From contig JAKARB010000009.1 in NCBI GenBank assembly GCA_021819435.1, forward strand, positions 156,963 to 220,962: 64,000 nucleotides of DNA. Direction: 5' to 3'. Below, in pieces: positions 36,482 to 45,494 of this stretch. This DNA is from Pseudomonadota bacterium (GTDB lineage: Bacteria > Pseudomonadota > Gammaproteobacteria > Burkholderiales > Burkholderiaceae_C). Under the pieces are notes generated by a model. That model was not told the DNA's origin. It ran no database searches and was given only the letters and a program-made list of their open reading frames with translations. A program made the position numbers and the translations under genes. Position 1 is the stretch's first letter; each line of letters starts with the position of its first letter.

Positions 36482-37098
36482 AGCCATGGCGCCACCATCG
36501 AGGCTTCACGCTGGTGGAGCTCATGGTCACGCTGGCCGTCGCCGCCTTGCTGCTGGTCGCGGCCGTGCCCGCTTTCGGCCTGTGGATCCAGAACGTCCAA
36601 ATCCGCAGCACAGCGGAATCCCTGCAAAACGGATTGCGCAGAGCCCAGGCAGAAGCGATCACGCGCGGCACTCAGACGGTCTTCGTGCTGAGCACCAGCG
36701 CGCCCGCCTGGAATGCGGCCCCCACGGCAAACGCCTCCAACTGGTCTGTCCGAGCTCAGCCCGTGGCCAACAGCGCCGAGGCAACGGCAACGGCGACAGA
36801 CAAGACACACCCGCTCATCGAAGGCAGCACCTACGGCAGCCAGACCAACGTGTCCATCAGCGGCCCAGCGCTGCTGTGTTTCAACTCGGGTGGCCGGCTC
36901 ATCACGAGCACCGCCGTGGCCGTGCCCAACGTTGGATCGGCCTCCTGTGGCGCATCGCCAGCCACCTATGACATCAAGCGCGGTGACACGATTGACGCCG
37001 ACCACAAGGCCTACAGGGTGACCGTCACCGTCGGCGGGCGCGTGCGCATGTGCGACTTAGGCAAAACGCTCTCGAGCGACAACCCGGACGGCTGCTGA
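36475..37098 (+). CDS. fimT: FimT/GspH-family pseudopilin
   Basis: A 207-residue minor pilin: leader MLKPWRHHRG, then FTLVELMVTLAVAALLLVAA and the FimT motif NVQIRSTAESLQNGLRRAQAEAI. The GspH/FimT C-terminal domain has a terminal cysteine pair (near MCDLGK and DGC). FimT proteins bind DNA for natural transformation in some species and prime pilus assembly. The start overlaps the pilE end by seven bases and the stop overlaps pilV by one base. Confidence 0.87.
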   Translation: MLKPWRHHRGFTLVELMVTLAVAALLLVAAVPAFGLWIQNVQIRSTAESLQNGLRRAQAEAITRGTQTVFVLSTSAPAWNAAPTANASNWSVRAQPVANSAEATATATDKTHPLIEGSTYGSQTNVSISGPALLCFNSGGRLITSTAVAVPNVGSASCGASPATYDIKRGDTIDADHKAYRVTVTVGGRVRMCDLGKTLSSDNPDGC

Positions 37099-37511
37099 TG
37101 ACCATGAAACCCAAGCAACCCACCTCGCGCGGCGTGACCTTGATCGAGGTCCTGGTCTCGCTGCTGCTGTTCTCCTTGAGCATCCTCGGCCTGGTGGCCT
37201 TGCAGGCCCGCGCCACGGCGTTTTCCATCGACGCGGAAGACCGCAACCGCGCGGCCGTGCTGGCCAACGAGCTCATCTCGACGATGTGGCTCAACGGCTC
37301 GGCCGCTTTGCCCAAAACAACCATCGACGCCTGGAAAGAAAAGGTGAAGTCGCCCGCCGCCGGCGGATTGAACGTCCCTGCGGACGCGGACCCCTCCATC
37401 AGCCCGGACCCCTCAACGGGCGCAACCGTCATCACCATCCGCTGGAAGGCCCCACACAAGACCAGCTCGGACGACGTGAGCCAATACACCACGTCAGTGG
37501 TCATCCAATGA
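37098..37511 (+). CDS. pilV: Type IV pilus minor pilin PilV
   Basis: A 137-residue minor pilin: leader MTMKPKQPTSRG, then VTLIEVLVSLLLFSLSILGLVALQ, the characteristic PilV helix, and AEDRNRAAVLANELISTMW. PilV, PilW, PilX and PilE form the priming complex at the pilus tip with PilY1. Its ATG overlaps the fimT stop and its stop overlaps the pilW ATG by four bases, so translation is coupled. Confidence 0.88.
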   Translation: MTMKPKQPTSRGVTLIEVLVSLLLFSLSILGLVALQARATAFSIDAEDRNRAAVLANELISTMWLNGSAALPKTTIDAWKEKVKSPAAGGLNVPADADPSISPDPSTGATVITIRWKAPHKTSSDDVSQYTTSVVIQ

Positions 37512-38728
37512 AAAGCCTGCATCGCCTTCGTCGCCGGCCTGCTCAGGCGGGCCTGACCCTGATCGAACTCATGGTCAGCCTCGTGGTAGGCATGATCCTG
37601 ACCATCGCCATGCTGGCCGTGCTGGCCCAATCAGAAGGACGCAAGCGGACCACCAACAGCACGAACGATGCGTCGCTGTCGGGCCTGTACGCCATGTCGG
37701 TGATCGACCGGGCGGTGCGCAGCGCGGGCGGCGGCTTCAATGCGATCCGGGGGGATGCGCACGGTTGCAGCTTGAAGGCCGCACGCTCAGGTGCACAAGT
37801 GCTGCCGGCAACCAGCGCATTGCCCACGCCATTTGGCAGCGTCAACCCAGGCCCCAAAGGCACAACAGGTCAGTTCCGCCTGGCACCCGTGCTCATCTTG
37901 CCGAACCAAAGCACCGCGACCATCAGCGGGCAAACCTCCGACGTGCTGCTGGTGATGACAGGCTCCGGGGTGCGCGGAGACGCCCCCCTCCCGACAACCG
38001 CCGTGGCCACGGACACCAGCCTGCCCGTGCTCAACGCCTTCGGCGTGCGCCCTGGTGACATGCTGCTGGTCGTCAACAAAAAAATAGCCGGTCAGCCCTG
38101 CCTCGTGCAGCAAGCCGCAGCTGCTTACACGGCAGGTGCCGTGCCCATCGACCTGAGCGGGGCCACCTACTCCAGCGCCAACATCGACTCCGTGGCCTTG
38201 AGCTCCTACCCCCAGTCGAGCTGGGTGGTCAATCTGGGGACGCAACCACAGTTCACGCTGCTGGGCGTGGGCGACAACAACACCCTTTTCGGCTACGACC
38301 TGCTGCGGCTGTCAGGCGCCGATCCCGACGCCACCTACGAGATCGCCGACGGCATCTTCGAACTCAAAGCGCTCTACGCCATCGGCACCGACACCAATGG
38401 CGACGGCAAGTTCGATAAGACGGAGTGGGCGTCACCCAACGACAAGAACTACGACCTGGCCGCCATGAACGCCGACCCGAGCTTGATGGGCCGCATCGCA
38501 GCGATCCGCGTCGGCCTGATCTTGCGCACATCGCTGCCTGACAGGCCAGAGCGCGATCCGGGCCAAACCCAAACCACCGCCGTCACAACAGGGAACCTGA
38601 CCTTGTTCTCGGGCACCACCGACGCCGCAGGAAACGATTTGACCTACACCCGAACGCTGAAGGACGCCGAGAAGGTCTACCGCTATCGAACGGTCGAGAT
38701 GACCATCCCCGTGCGCAACAACCTGTGA
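37508..38728 (+). CDS. pilW: Type IV pilus minor pilin PilW
   Basis: A 406-residue large minor pilin: leader MKSLHRLRRRPAQAG, then LTLIELMVSLVVGMILTIAML with Glu5. A long beta-rich C-terminal domain contains GRIAAIRVGLILRTS near residues 330-344, a stretch conserved in PilW. It acts in the tip-priming complex. The start overlaps pilV by four bases, and pilX follows after 10 bases. Confidence 0.88.
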   Translation: MKSLHRLRRRPAQAGLTLIELMVSLVVGMILTIAMLAVLAQSEGRKRTTNSTNDASLSGLYAMSVIDRAVRSAGGGFNAIRGDAHGCSLKAARSGAQVLPATSALPTPFGSVNPGPKGTTGQFRLAPVLILPNQSTATISGQTSDVLLVMTGSGVRGDAPLPTTAVATDTSLPVLNAFGVRPGDMLLVVNKKIAGQPCLVQQAAAAYTAGAVPIDLSGATYSSANIDSVALSSYPQSSWVVNLGTQPQFTLLGVGDNNTLFGYDLLRLSGADPDATYEIADGIFELKALYAIGTDTNGDGKFDKTEWASPNDKNYDLAAMNADPSLMGRIAAIRVGLILRTSLPDRPERDPGQTQTTAVTTGNLTLFSGTTDAAGNDLTYTRTLKDAEKVYRYRTVEMTIPVRNNL

Positions 38729-38738
38729 TGGAAAGACC

Positions 38739-39365
38739 ATGCCGACGCACGCCATGACCCCTCACGCCAACCACGGCGCCAGGCGCCCCAGTGCGCGCCG
38801 CCAAAACGGCGTCACCCTGGTGATCGCATTGATAGCCCTGGTCATCATGCTGGCCGGCGCCGTTGCGCTGGTGCGCTCCTTCGGCACCTCTTCAGCGCTG
38901 GTCGGGCAGATGGCGTTCAAGCGCGACATCATGAACCGCGGCGAGATCGGCATGGCAGCCGCCAGGGCGGCACTGACCAGTGGCAAATTGATCAACACGG
39001 AGTCCCTGCGAGAGTCAGATAGCCTGGCGGCCAACTACTACGCCAGCCTGCGCGCGAACAACGACAACGACAAAGGCATCCCCAAGGACCTGATCAAGGA
39101 CAGCGACTTCAAGGGGACAGCGCCAGACATCACTGGCAGCGCCACGGACCACGTCACCATCCGCTACATCATCGAACGCCAATGCACCAACATTGGCCCG
39201 TTCTCGGAAACCACCTGCTCGGTTTTCGCCAAGCCCAAGGCCACCAGCGGGGGTGAACGCCGTGAACTGGTCGGGGAGGAATACGGCCCCATCTACCGGA
39301 TCACCGTGCGCGTCAAAGGCCCGTACAACACCACCGTCTACCTCCAGAGCCTGGTCACCATCTGA
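38739..39365 (+). CDS. pilX: Type IV pilus minor pilin PilX
   Basis: A 208-residue PilX-family protein: leader ending RRQNG, then VTLVIALIALVIMLAGAVALVRS. As in other PilX proteins the usual Glu5 is absent. The helix is followed by NRGEIGMAAARAAL and a C-terminal domain with two cysteines near residues 148-156. It belongs to the pilVWX-PilY1 tip complex. It lies between pilW (10 bases) and pilY1 (17 bases). Confidence 0.85.
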   Translation: MPTHAMTPHANHGARRPSARRQNGVTLVIALIALVIMLAGAVALVRSFGTSSALVGQMAFKRDIMNRGEIGMAAARAALTSGKLINTESLRESDSLAANYYASLRANNDNDKGIPKDLIKDSDFKGTAPDITGSATDHVTIRYIIERQCTNIGPFSETTCSVFAKPKATSGGERRELVGEEYGPIYRITVRVKGPYNTTVYLQSLVTI

Positions 39366-39382
39366 ACAGCAAGAGGCCACCC

Positions 39383-42300
39383 ATGTCGTTTGCCCGTCAC
39401 CCCGCCCTCACAACGCCCCACCGCCTTGCGCGGGCAATGGTCATCGCCGTGCTGCTGTCTGGTGGCCTGTCGGTCAGCCTGAATGCGCAGACTACGACGG
39501 CCACGCAAGTGCCACTGGCAGACAAACCCATTTTTTCTCGCGCGTCCGTGCCGGGCAACCTCGCACTGGCCCTGTCGGTCGAGTACCCAACGGCATCGAC
39601 GCCGAGCTACAAGGGCAGCTACTTAAACACAACAACCTACCTGGGCTATTTTGACCCCGGCAAGTGCTACATCTACATCTACGAGGACAAAGGCGACCCC
39701 GACAAAGCGGAGACCTACAGCTACTTCAAAGCCGATGGCGCCGCATCCAGCAGGACGTGCAGTAGCGGCAAGCAATGGAGCGGCAACTACCTGAACTGGG
39801 CGTCGATGCAGTCACTGGACAATTTCCGCTGGGTGCTCACCGGTGGCAGACGCGTGTTGCAAGACGAGACCTTCACGCACTTGCAAAAGACTTTTTTTGG
39901 CAACCAGGGAACCGGATACGCCCCGGATAAATTGATCAATGGCACCACCACCATCCAAGGCGCTGCACCGGTGGGCTGGAGCACACTCTACACCAGCATC
40001 GCCAACCGTGGCAGGGCCATGTTGTTCTCCAGGTGCGCCATCCAGGCTTCGCCCAACAACATTGAGAACTACACCCAAAACACAACCCCCAGCACCCCCA
40101 GCCCCCCCAACAGGGCCTGTGGCGGGGCAGACCCCGTCTACCGCGTCTACATCAATGTCCGCGTCTGCGACTCGGCACCAGACAGCAACAACTACCACAA
40201 CTGCAAACAGTACGGGAGCATCTACCGCCCAGAAGGGCTCATGCAGCTTTACTCCGACAAGCTGCGCTACGCCGCATTCGGCTACCTGAACGACAGCAAC
40301 ATGTACCGAGATGGCGGCGTGCTGCGCGCAGCCATGACCTTCATCGGCCCCACTCAGCCTGTGCCGGGCGCGCCGCCCAAAACCAACCCAGCCCCGGAGT
40401 GGGATGGCTCGAACGGCAAGATGCTCGACAACCCGGCCAGCGTTGATGCCGGGAAAACAACGACCGCCACTGAGGCGGCAGGGTACAAAGTCACGGTGAC
40501 TAACAGCGGGGTGATGAATTACCTCAACAAGTTCGGCGACGCCGCCGGCGCAAAGAATCCGAACTCGCCGTACAAAACCTACGACCCGGTCAGCGAGCTG
40601 TACTACGCCGTGACCCGCTATTTCCGCAACAAGGGCGACGTGCCCGAGTACAGCAGCCTGAGCGGTGCAGGCTCATCCACCACCATGGAAACCTGGGTAG
40701 ACGGCTTCCCGGTCATCACCCAATGGCGCGACCCGATGCTCTACTCGTGCCAGAAAAACTTCATCTTGGGCATCGGCGACATCTACACCCACCGCGACAC
40801 CAACCTTCCCGGCAGCACCATTCGCACATCTGACGAGCCGACCATGCCCGACGCAGTCAAAAACGACGAGGGAATCGATGTCAAGAAGTTCACGGACATG
40901 GTCGGTCAGCTGGAAGGCTTCACGGGCACCCCGACGCTGGGGGCTCGGCTGGGCGGACGCAACGACAGCCAGTTCATCGCGGGCCTGGCCTACCACACGC
41001 ACACCAACGACATCCGTGCGGACCTCGAGGGCACCCAGACCATCAACACCTATTGGATGGACGTGCTCGAAGCACCCTACGAAAGCAAGAACAAGTACTG
41101 GCTCGCAGCCAAGTACGGCGGGTTCACCGTGCCAGAAAACTTTGCACCCTATGACCCAAAGAACAGCCCCGACAAACTCCAGCGCACGGACTGGAATCAG
41201 AAAGACGAGAAGGTGACCGGCAGCAACGACTATCGGCCAACGAACTACTTCACGGCCAACGACCCCACCGCCATGAAAAAGGGACTGGAAGACGCTTTCG
41301 CCAAGATCGTCCTGGAGTCCGACGGCGAGAGCACCACCAGCTACGCCACCGCATCGCCCAACGTCACCACGGGTCAAGCCAGCTATGGCTCGACCTACTC
41401 CCCCAAGAACTGGACCGGTGACGTCACAGCGAAGGCCACCGAATACGGCGCCGATGGCAAACTGACCCTCGCCGCCGCACCCAACTGGAGCGCGGCCAGC
41501 GTGCTCAAAGCCCAGTCAGCCACTGTTGGTTGGTTCAGCAACACCCGCAAGGTCGTGACCTACTGTGATGCCAGCAGCCCCCCTGCGGGCATCGCTTTCA
41601 CGAGCACCGCTCTGGGCACCTGCACCACGGCCAGCAAAGATAACGCCAGCGTGCGCCGGCTCAACTACGACACGTTCGGCAACGTCACGGGTGTCGTCGC
41701 ACAAAGCCAGTTGGATTTCCTCAACTACCTGCGTGGTGACAGCAGCAAAGAGACCACTGCCACAGACGGCAAATATCGGAGCCGCGAATCACTGCTGGGT
41801 GACATCTTGGGCTCCAAGGTGCTCCCGGTGGCCGGGCCAGCGAGTCCCTACTCAGACGAAACCAACCCAGGCTACAACAAATTCAAGACCGATCACGCGG
41901 CACGCAAAACCGTCGTCTATGTCGGTGCCAACGACGGCATGCTGCATGCCTTCGATGGCGGGCTCAACGTTGGCACCACCTACACCAGCGGCGGCCAGGA
42001 ACTCTTCGCCTTCGTGCCCAGCTTCGTCTATGGCACCAGCAGCAGCGGGCCGGACTCAGGCCTGGCCTCGCTGGGCAAGACGGCGTTCACGCATCACCAG
42101 TTGGTCAACGGCCCCGTCCTCAACTTCGACATCGACTTCAACCGCGCCGGCACGCCCACGGCCACCACCTCGGACTGGCGCACCATCCTCATCGGCGGGC
42201 TGGGCAAGGGCGGTCGCGGTTACTACGCCCTGGACGTGACAAAACCCAGCGAATGGAGCAGTGAAGCGGCCGTGGCGAGCAAAGTGCTGTGGGAGTTCCC

Positions 42301-43390
42301 CGCCAGCACCGACGCCAAAACCCGCGCCAAGATGGGTTACTCGTATGGCGAGCCCACCGTCGTCAAGACCAAGAAGTACGGTTGGGTGGTGATTTTCTCT
42401 TCGGGCTACAACAACGACGATGGAAACGGCTACTTCTTCTTCGTCAACCCCAAGACAGGCGCGCTGCTGGAAACCGTTTCCACCCCCTCAGACGCCGGCA
42501 GCACCTCTGCCCCGCTGAACATGGCACAGCAACGCGCCTACGTGCCCGACTACAGCGACTACACGGCGGACTCCGTCTACGCTGGCGATCTGCAAGGCAA
42601 CCTTTGGCGCCTGGATCTGACCTCTGCCTCTGACCCCTACCCTACGCCAGTGAAGATCGCCGAACTGCGCAATGCGGCAGGCGACGCGCAACCCGTCATG
42701 ACCCGCCCTTTGATCGAAGTCGACCCCAGCACGAAGCGCCGCTACGTCCTCGTCGGCACGGGCCGGCTGCTGGCAGACACCGACATCAAAACCGCGTCGC
42801 TGCAAAGCTTTTACGCCATCGCGGACGGCACGGCCAATCCTGGCACCTTTTGGACCTCCGCCCCCCCCAAAGGCTCATTCCCAATCAAGCGCACCGACCT
42901 CAACGCCAACGCCTCGACGCTCGCGGGCATCAGCAGCGCGCCCGCGTCAGCACTCGGCTGGTACCTAGACCTCAGCGCCACCACGACCACCTCGACCCCG
43001 GCAACCACTTCGGGGTCGACCACCACCACAGAGGCGGACCAATACACCATCGCGGAACGCGTTGACGTGAACCCCGACGCCAACTTCGGCATCGTCGCCT
43101 TCGCCGCCAACCTGCCCAACGGCAGTGCCTGCCAACCGAATGGCACGGCCCGTATCTTCGCGATGCGCATTGCCACTGGCAAAACCGTGCTGACCGATGC
43201 ATCCGGCGCCCTGATCCCTTATGCAAACAACACAACCGGCGTCATCACCGACATCGCCATCCAGCGCGTGAATGGCCGCATCCGACTCAACGTGGGCGAC
43301 CGCAAGGGCATCGCCGCCAACGTGCCGGGCGACCTCGGATCCGGTCTGTCCCTCACCCGGCTGAACTGGCGAGAAGTGGGGCAGGAATGA
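39383..43390 (+). CDS. pilY1: Type IV pilus tip adhesin PilY1 (PilC-type beta-propeller)
   Basis: A 1335-residue exported protein with a signal peptide (AMVIAVLLSGGLSVSLNAQ). The large N-terminal region begins with NLALALSVEYPTA and holds many cysteines. The C-terminal PilC beta-propeller starts near residue 835 with KTVVYVGANDGMLHAFDGG and contains the calcium-type loop YNNDDGNGY around residue 1013. I see no clear DxSxS metal site of a von Willebrand A domain in the N-terminus. PilY1 sits at the pilus tip, controls extension and retraction, and binds surfaces. Its stop overlaps the start of the TonB-like gene by four bases. Confidence 0.93.
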   Translation: MSFARHPALTTPHRLARAMVIAVLLSGGLSVSLNAQTTTATQVPLADKPIFSRASVPGNLALALSVEYPTASTPSYKGSYLNTTTYLGYFDPGKCYIYIYEDKGDPDKAETYSYFKADGAASSRTCSSGKQWSGNYLNWASMQSLDNFRWVLTGGRRVLQDETFTHLQKTFFGNQGTGYAPDKLINGTTTIQGAAPVGWSTLYTSIANRGRAMLFSRCAIQASPNNIENYTQNTTPSTPSPPNRACGGADPVYRVYINVRVCDSAPDSNNYHNCKQYGSIYRPEGLMQLYSDKLRYAAFGYLNDSNMYRDGGVLRAAMTFIGPTQPVPGAPPKTNPAPEWDGSNGKMLDNPASVDAGKTTTATEAAGYKVTVTNSGVMNYLNKFGDAAGAKNPNSPYKTYDPVSELYYAVTRYFRNKGDVPEYSSLSGAGSSTTMETWVDGFPVITQWRDPMLYSCQKNFILGIGDIYTHRDTNLPGSTIRTSDEPTMPDAVKNDEGIDVKKFTDMVGQLEGFTGTPTLGARLGGRNDSQFIAGLAYHTHTNDIRADLEGTQTINTYWMDVLEAPYESKNKYWLAAKYGGFTVPENFAPYDPKNSPDKLQRTDWNQKDEKVTGSNDYRPTNYFTANDPTAMKKGLEDAFAKIVLESDGESTTSYATASPNVTTGQASYGSTYSPKNWTGDVTAKATEYGADGKLTLAAAPNWSAASVLKAQSATVGWFSNTRKVVTYCDASSPPAGIAFTSTALGTCTTASKDNASVRRLNYDTFGNVTGVVAQSQLDFLNYLRGDSSKETTATDGKYRSRESLLGDILGSKVLPVAGPASPYSDETNPGYNKFKTDHAARKTVVYVGANDGMLHAFDGGLNVGTTYTSGGQELFAFVPSFVYGTSSSGPDSGLASLGKTAFTHHQLVNGPVLNFDIDFNRAGTPTATTSDWRTILIGGLGKGGRGYYALDVTKPSEWSSEAAVASKVLWEFPASTDAKTRAKMGYSYGEPTVVKTKKYGWVVIFSSGYNNDDGNGYFFFVNPKTGALLETVSTPSDAGSTSAPLNMAQQRAYVPDYSDYTADSVYAGDLQGNLWRLDLTSASDPYPTPVKIAELRNAAGDAQPVMTRPLIEVDPSTKRRYVLVGTGRLLADTDIKTASLQSFYAIADGTANPGTFWTSAPPKGSFPIKRTDLNANASTLAGISSAPASALGWYLDLSATTTTSTPATTSGSTTTTEADQYTIAERVDVNPDANFGIVAFAANLPNGSACQPNGTARIFAMRIATGKTVLTDASGALIPYANNTTGVITDIAIQRVNGRIRLNVGDRKGIAANVPGDLGSGLSLTRLNWREVGQE

Positions 43391-44094
43391 TCCTCGCGCC
43401 GGGTGGCGGGCCTGGGCCTGACTCGCCCCGGCTGCGCCCACCGGTGAGCCGCAGCCTGATGCTGAGCTACGCAGCCGCGTCATCCATCGCCATCCACGGC
43501 GCCATCCTGATGGCTTGGCTGGAGAGCACGGCCCAGCCCGTGCCGCCCACGTCTCACCAGGCCTTCGCGGCAGCGGCCAACCGCATGCGCGTCACCCTGT
43601 CCACCGCGCAACCCGACGTGGCCCAGCAGCCACCGGAGCCCGGCGTGGTGGACAACGCGCACGCTGAACCTGATCAACCTGCTCAGCGCACGCAGCCACG
43701 GCCCGATGAAGCGGATGCCCCCAAAGCACCGCCAAACGCCCAAGACGACGCACGCCCCAGCACCATCGATGACGACCAGGATGTCGCCAAGGTGGCGGGC
43801 ACCGTGTACCTGCCAGCCAACAAGGTGGACGTCAGGCCACTGCCCAAGTCGGCCCCCGACCTGTCCGGGATGGACCTCCCCAGCGTCAATCAGAAAGTGG
43901 TGTTGCGCATTTTCATCGGCGCCTCGGGCCTGGTGGACGAGGTGACGCCCATCGCCGAACCTGCGGCAGATGACGGCCTGCTTGAATCCTTGCACAATGC
44001 TTTCAAGGCCACGGCGTTCCTGCCTGGCCGACATCACGGGGTGGATGTGGCCACGTACATGGACATCGAAATCACGCCCAACCCGCTGCATTGA
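43387..44094 (+). CDS. TonB-like protein at the end of the pilus operon
   Basis: A 235-residue protein whose ATG overlaps the pilY1 stop. A short N-terminus with basic and Pro residues is followed by one transmembrane helix (about residues 25-45, with an embedded His as in TonB), a Pro/Asp/Gln-rich spacer (about 60-140), and a C-terminal TonB_C-like domain: VVLRIFIGASGLVDEV, then a helix and FLPGRHHGVDVATYMDIEI. No exbB, exbD or TonB-dependent receptor is nearby. Its place after pilY1, where pilE is often found, suggests a role in pilus tip assembly or periplasmic bridging. That role is inference; a general energy transducer is the alternative. Confidence 0.7.
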   Translation: MILAPGGGPGPDSPRLRPPVSRSLMLSYAAASSIAIHGAILMAWLESTAQPVPPTSHQAFAAAANRMRVTLSTAQPDVAQQPPEPGVVDNAHAEPDQPAQRTQPRPDEADAPKAPPNAQDDARPSTIDDDQDVAKVAGTVYLPANKVDVRPLPKSAPDLSGMDLPSVNQKVVLRIFIGASGLVDEVTPIAEPAADDGLLESLHNAFKATAFLPGRHHGVDVATYMDIEITPNPLH

Positions 44095-44119
44095 TGCCTC
44101 CTTCAGCAAGGCCCCTCGC

Positions 44120-44965
44120 ATGAAAGTCGCCGCCATCCAGATGGTTTCCACGCCGCGCGTGGATGAGAACTTCGCGGTCGCCCGCAGCCTGATCGCCCAG
44201 GCCGCAGCAGCGGGGGCAGAACTCGTCGCCCTGCCCGAGTACTTCTGCCTGATGGGCGAGCGCGACGCCGACAAGCTCGACATCGCCGAGCCCCTGGCCG
44301 ATGCGCAAACCCCGGGCACGCCCAGCACGCCCATGCAGCATGTGCTGGCTGAAACCGCCCGAGAGTTCGGCGTCTGGCTGATCGCCGGCACCGTGCCCAT
44401 CCGCTCGGACGACGTGCCCGACAAGGTCTTCAACTCGGTGCTGGTCTTTGACCCCAATGGCGTGCGCATCGCCCGCTACGACAAGATCCACCTGTTCTGT
44501 TTCGACGATGGCCAGCGCCGCTACAACGAAGGCGCCACCTTGCAACCGGGCACCGAAGCCGTCGCCTTCGACCTGCGCTCGCGCGACGGCGAGGTCTGGC
44601 GCATCGGCCTGGGCGTGTGCTACGACCTGCGCTTCCCCGAGCTCTTCCGCCGCCTCGGTGAAGACCGGCCGCTCGACCTCATCGTGCTGCCCGCAGCCTT
44701 CACCGACACCACCGGCCGCGCCCACTGGGAACTGCTGCTGCGCGCCCGCGCGGTCGAGAACCTCTGCCACGTCATCGCCCCGGCCCAAGGCGGCCTGCAT
44801 GAAAACGGCCGCCGCACCTTCGGCCACGCCATGGCGGTGAGCCCCTGGGGCGAAGTCATCGCGGTGCTGTCGGAAGGGGCTGGCGTGGTGCTCGCCGACC
44901 TCAGCCTCGAGCGGCAAAAGCAGGTGCGCACGCAATTGCCCGCGCTGACGCACCGCGTGCTCTGA
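44120..44965 (+). CDS. Nitrilase-superfamily amidase (deaminated glutathione amidase-like)
   Basis: A 281-residue carbon-nitrogen hydrolase with the complete catalytic triad: Glu in LPEYFCLMG, Lys in RYDKIHLFCF and Cys in GVCYDLRFPELFR. The group with YDKIHLFCF and VCYDLRFPE includes the Nit1-type repair enzymes that hydrolyse deaminated glutathione; the substrate is an inference. It is cytoplasmic and begins 25 bases after the TonB-like gene on the same strand, so it may be the last gene of that transcript, although a functional link to pili is unlikely. Confidence 0.87.
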   Translation: MKVAAIQMVSTPRVDENFAVARSLIAQAAAAGAELVALPEYFCLMGERDADKLDIAEPLADAQTPGTPSTPMQHVLAETAREFGVWLIAGTVPIRSDDVPDKVFNSVLVFDPNGVRIARYDKIHLFCFDDGQRRYNEGATLQPGTEAVAFDLRSRDGEVWRIGLGVCYDLRFPELFRRLGEDRPLDLIVLPAAFTDTTGRAHWELLLRARAVENLCHVIAPAQGGLHENGRRTFGHAMAVSPWGEVIAVLSEGAGVVLADLSLERQKQVRTQLPALTHRVL

Positions 44966-45023
44966 GGTCGAATCTACATCTGCATCTGCCCTGGCGCCCG
45001 ACCGCATCGGGGCCTTGTGCCGT

Positions 45024-45416
45024 TCAACGTGGTGGCACCTCAGGCATCGACCAGTCAGGCGGGATCAGTCCCGAATCGCTGAACCCATCGCCGCCCAGTT
45101 CGGGCGACTGGTCGGCGAACAGCTTGAGCGCGCTGCCCTGCATGTTCTCGCGGAAGTGTTTGCGCTCGAACAACTTGGCCTGAGCCTCGATGGGCAGGTC
45201 GGTGATGCGCAGGATGTTGCGCTTGAGCAGCACGTCGATGAGGTCCTCAAGCACACGCACGAGGCTCGCGTCCATGTCCGCAAAGGAGCGCCCACCTTGC
45301 TGTCCAAGGAAGGCCTGCACATCCGGATGATTCGGCGGCAGCAATTCGGCGCCGTCGACCGGTTCACGGTGCAGGCTGATGACAGACCCGTCGGGGTCGC
45401 GAACCACGTGGTACAT
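45024..45416 (-). CDS. Conserved small protein of unknown function
   Basis: A 130-residue soluble protein beginning MYHVVRDPDGSVISLHREP. A predicted helical stretch DASLVRVLEDLIDVLLKRN is followed by ITDLPIEAQAKLFERKHF and an acidic tail. Homologues in Burkholderiales are sometimes labelled tryptophan-synthase-beta-like, but I see no PLP site or synthase fold here, and the label should not be copied. It is isolated on the minus strand, convergent with the amidase gene, and 78 bases downstream of ccsB. No function is assigned. Confidence 0.75.
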   Translation of the reverse strand: MYHVVRDPDGSVISLHREPVDGAELLPPNHPDVQAFLGQQGGRSFADMDASLVRVLEDLIDVLLKRNILRITDLPIEAQAKLFERKHFRENMQGSALKLFADQSPELGGDGFSDSGLIPPDWSMPEVPPR

Positions 45417-45494
45417 GAAGGGGCATCCTGAAGCTGAAGCGGCTTTCCTATGCCGGTTATCGGCCCCCCGTTCAGGCAACTTGAGCGCCGAGGT

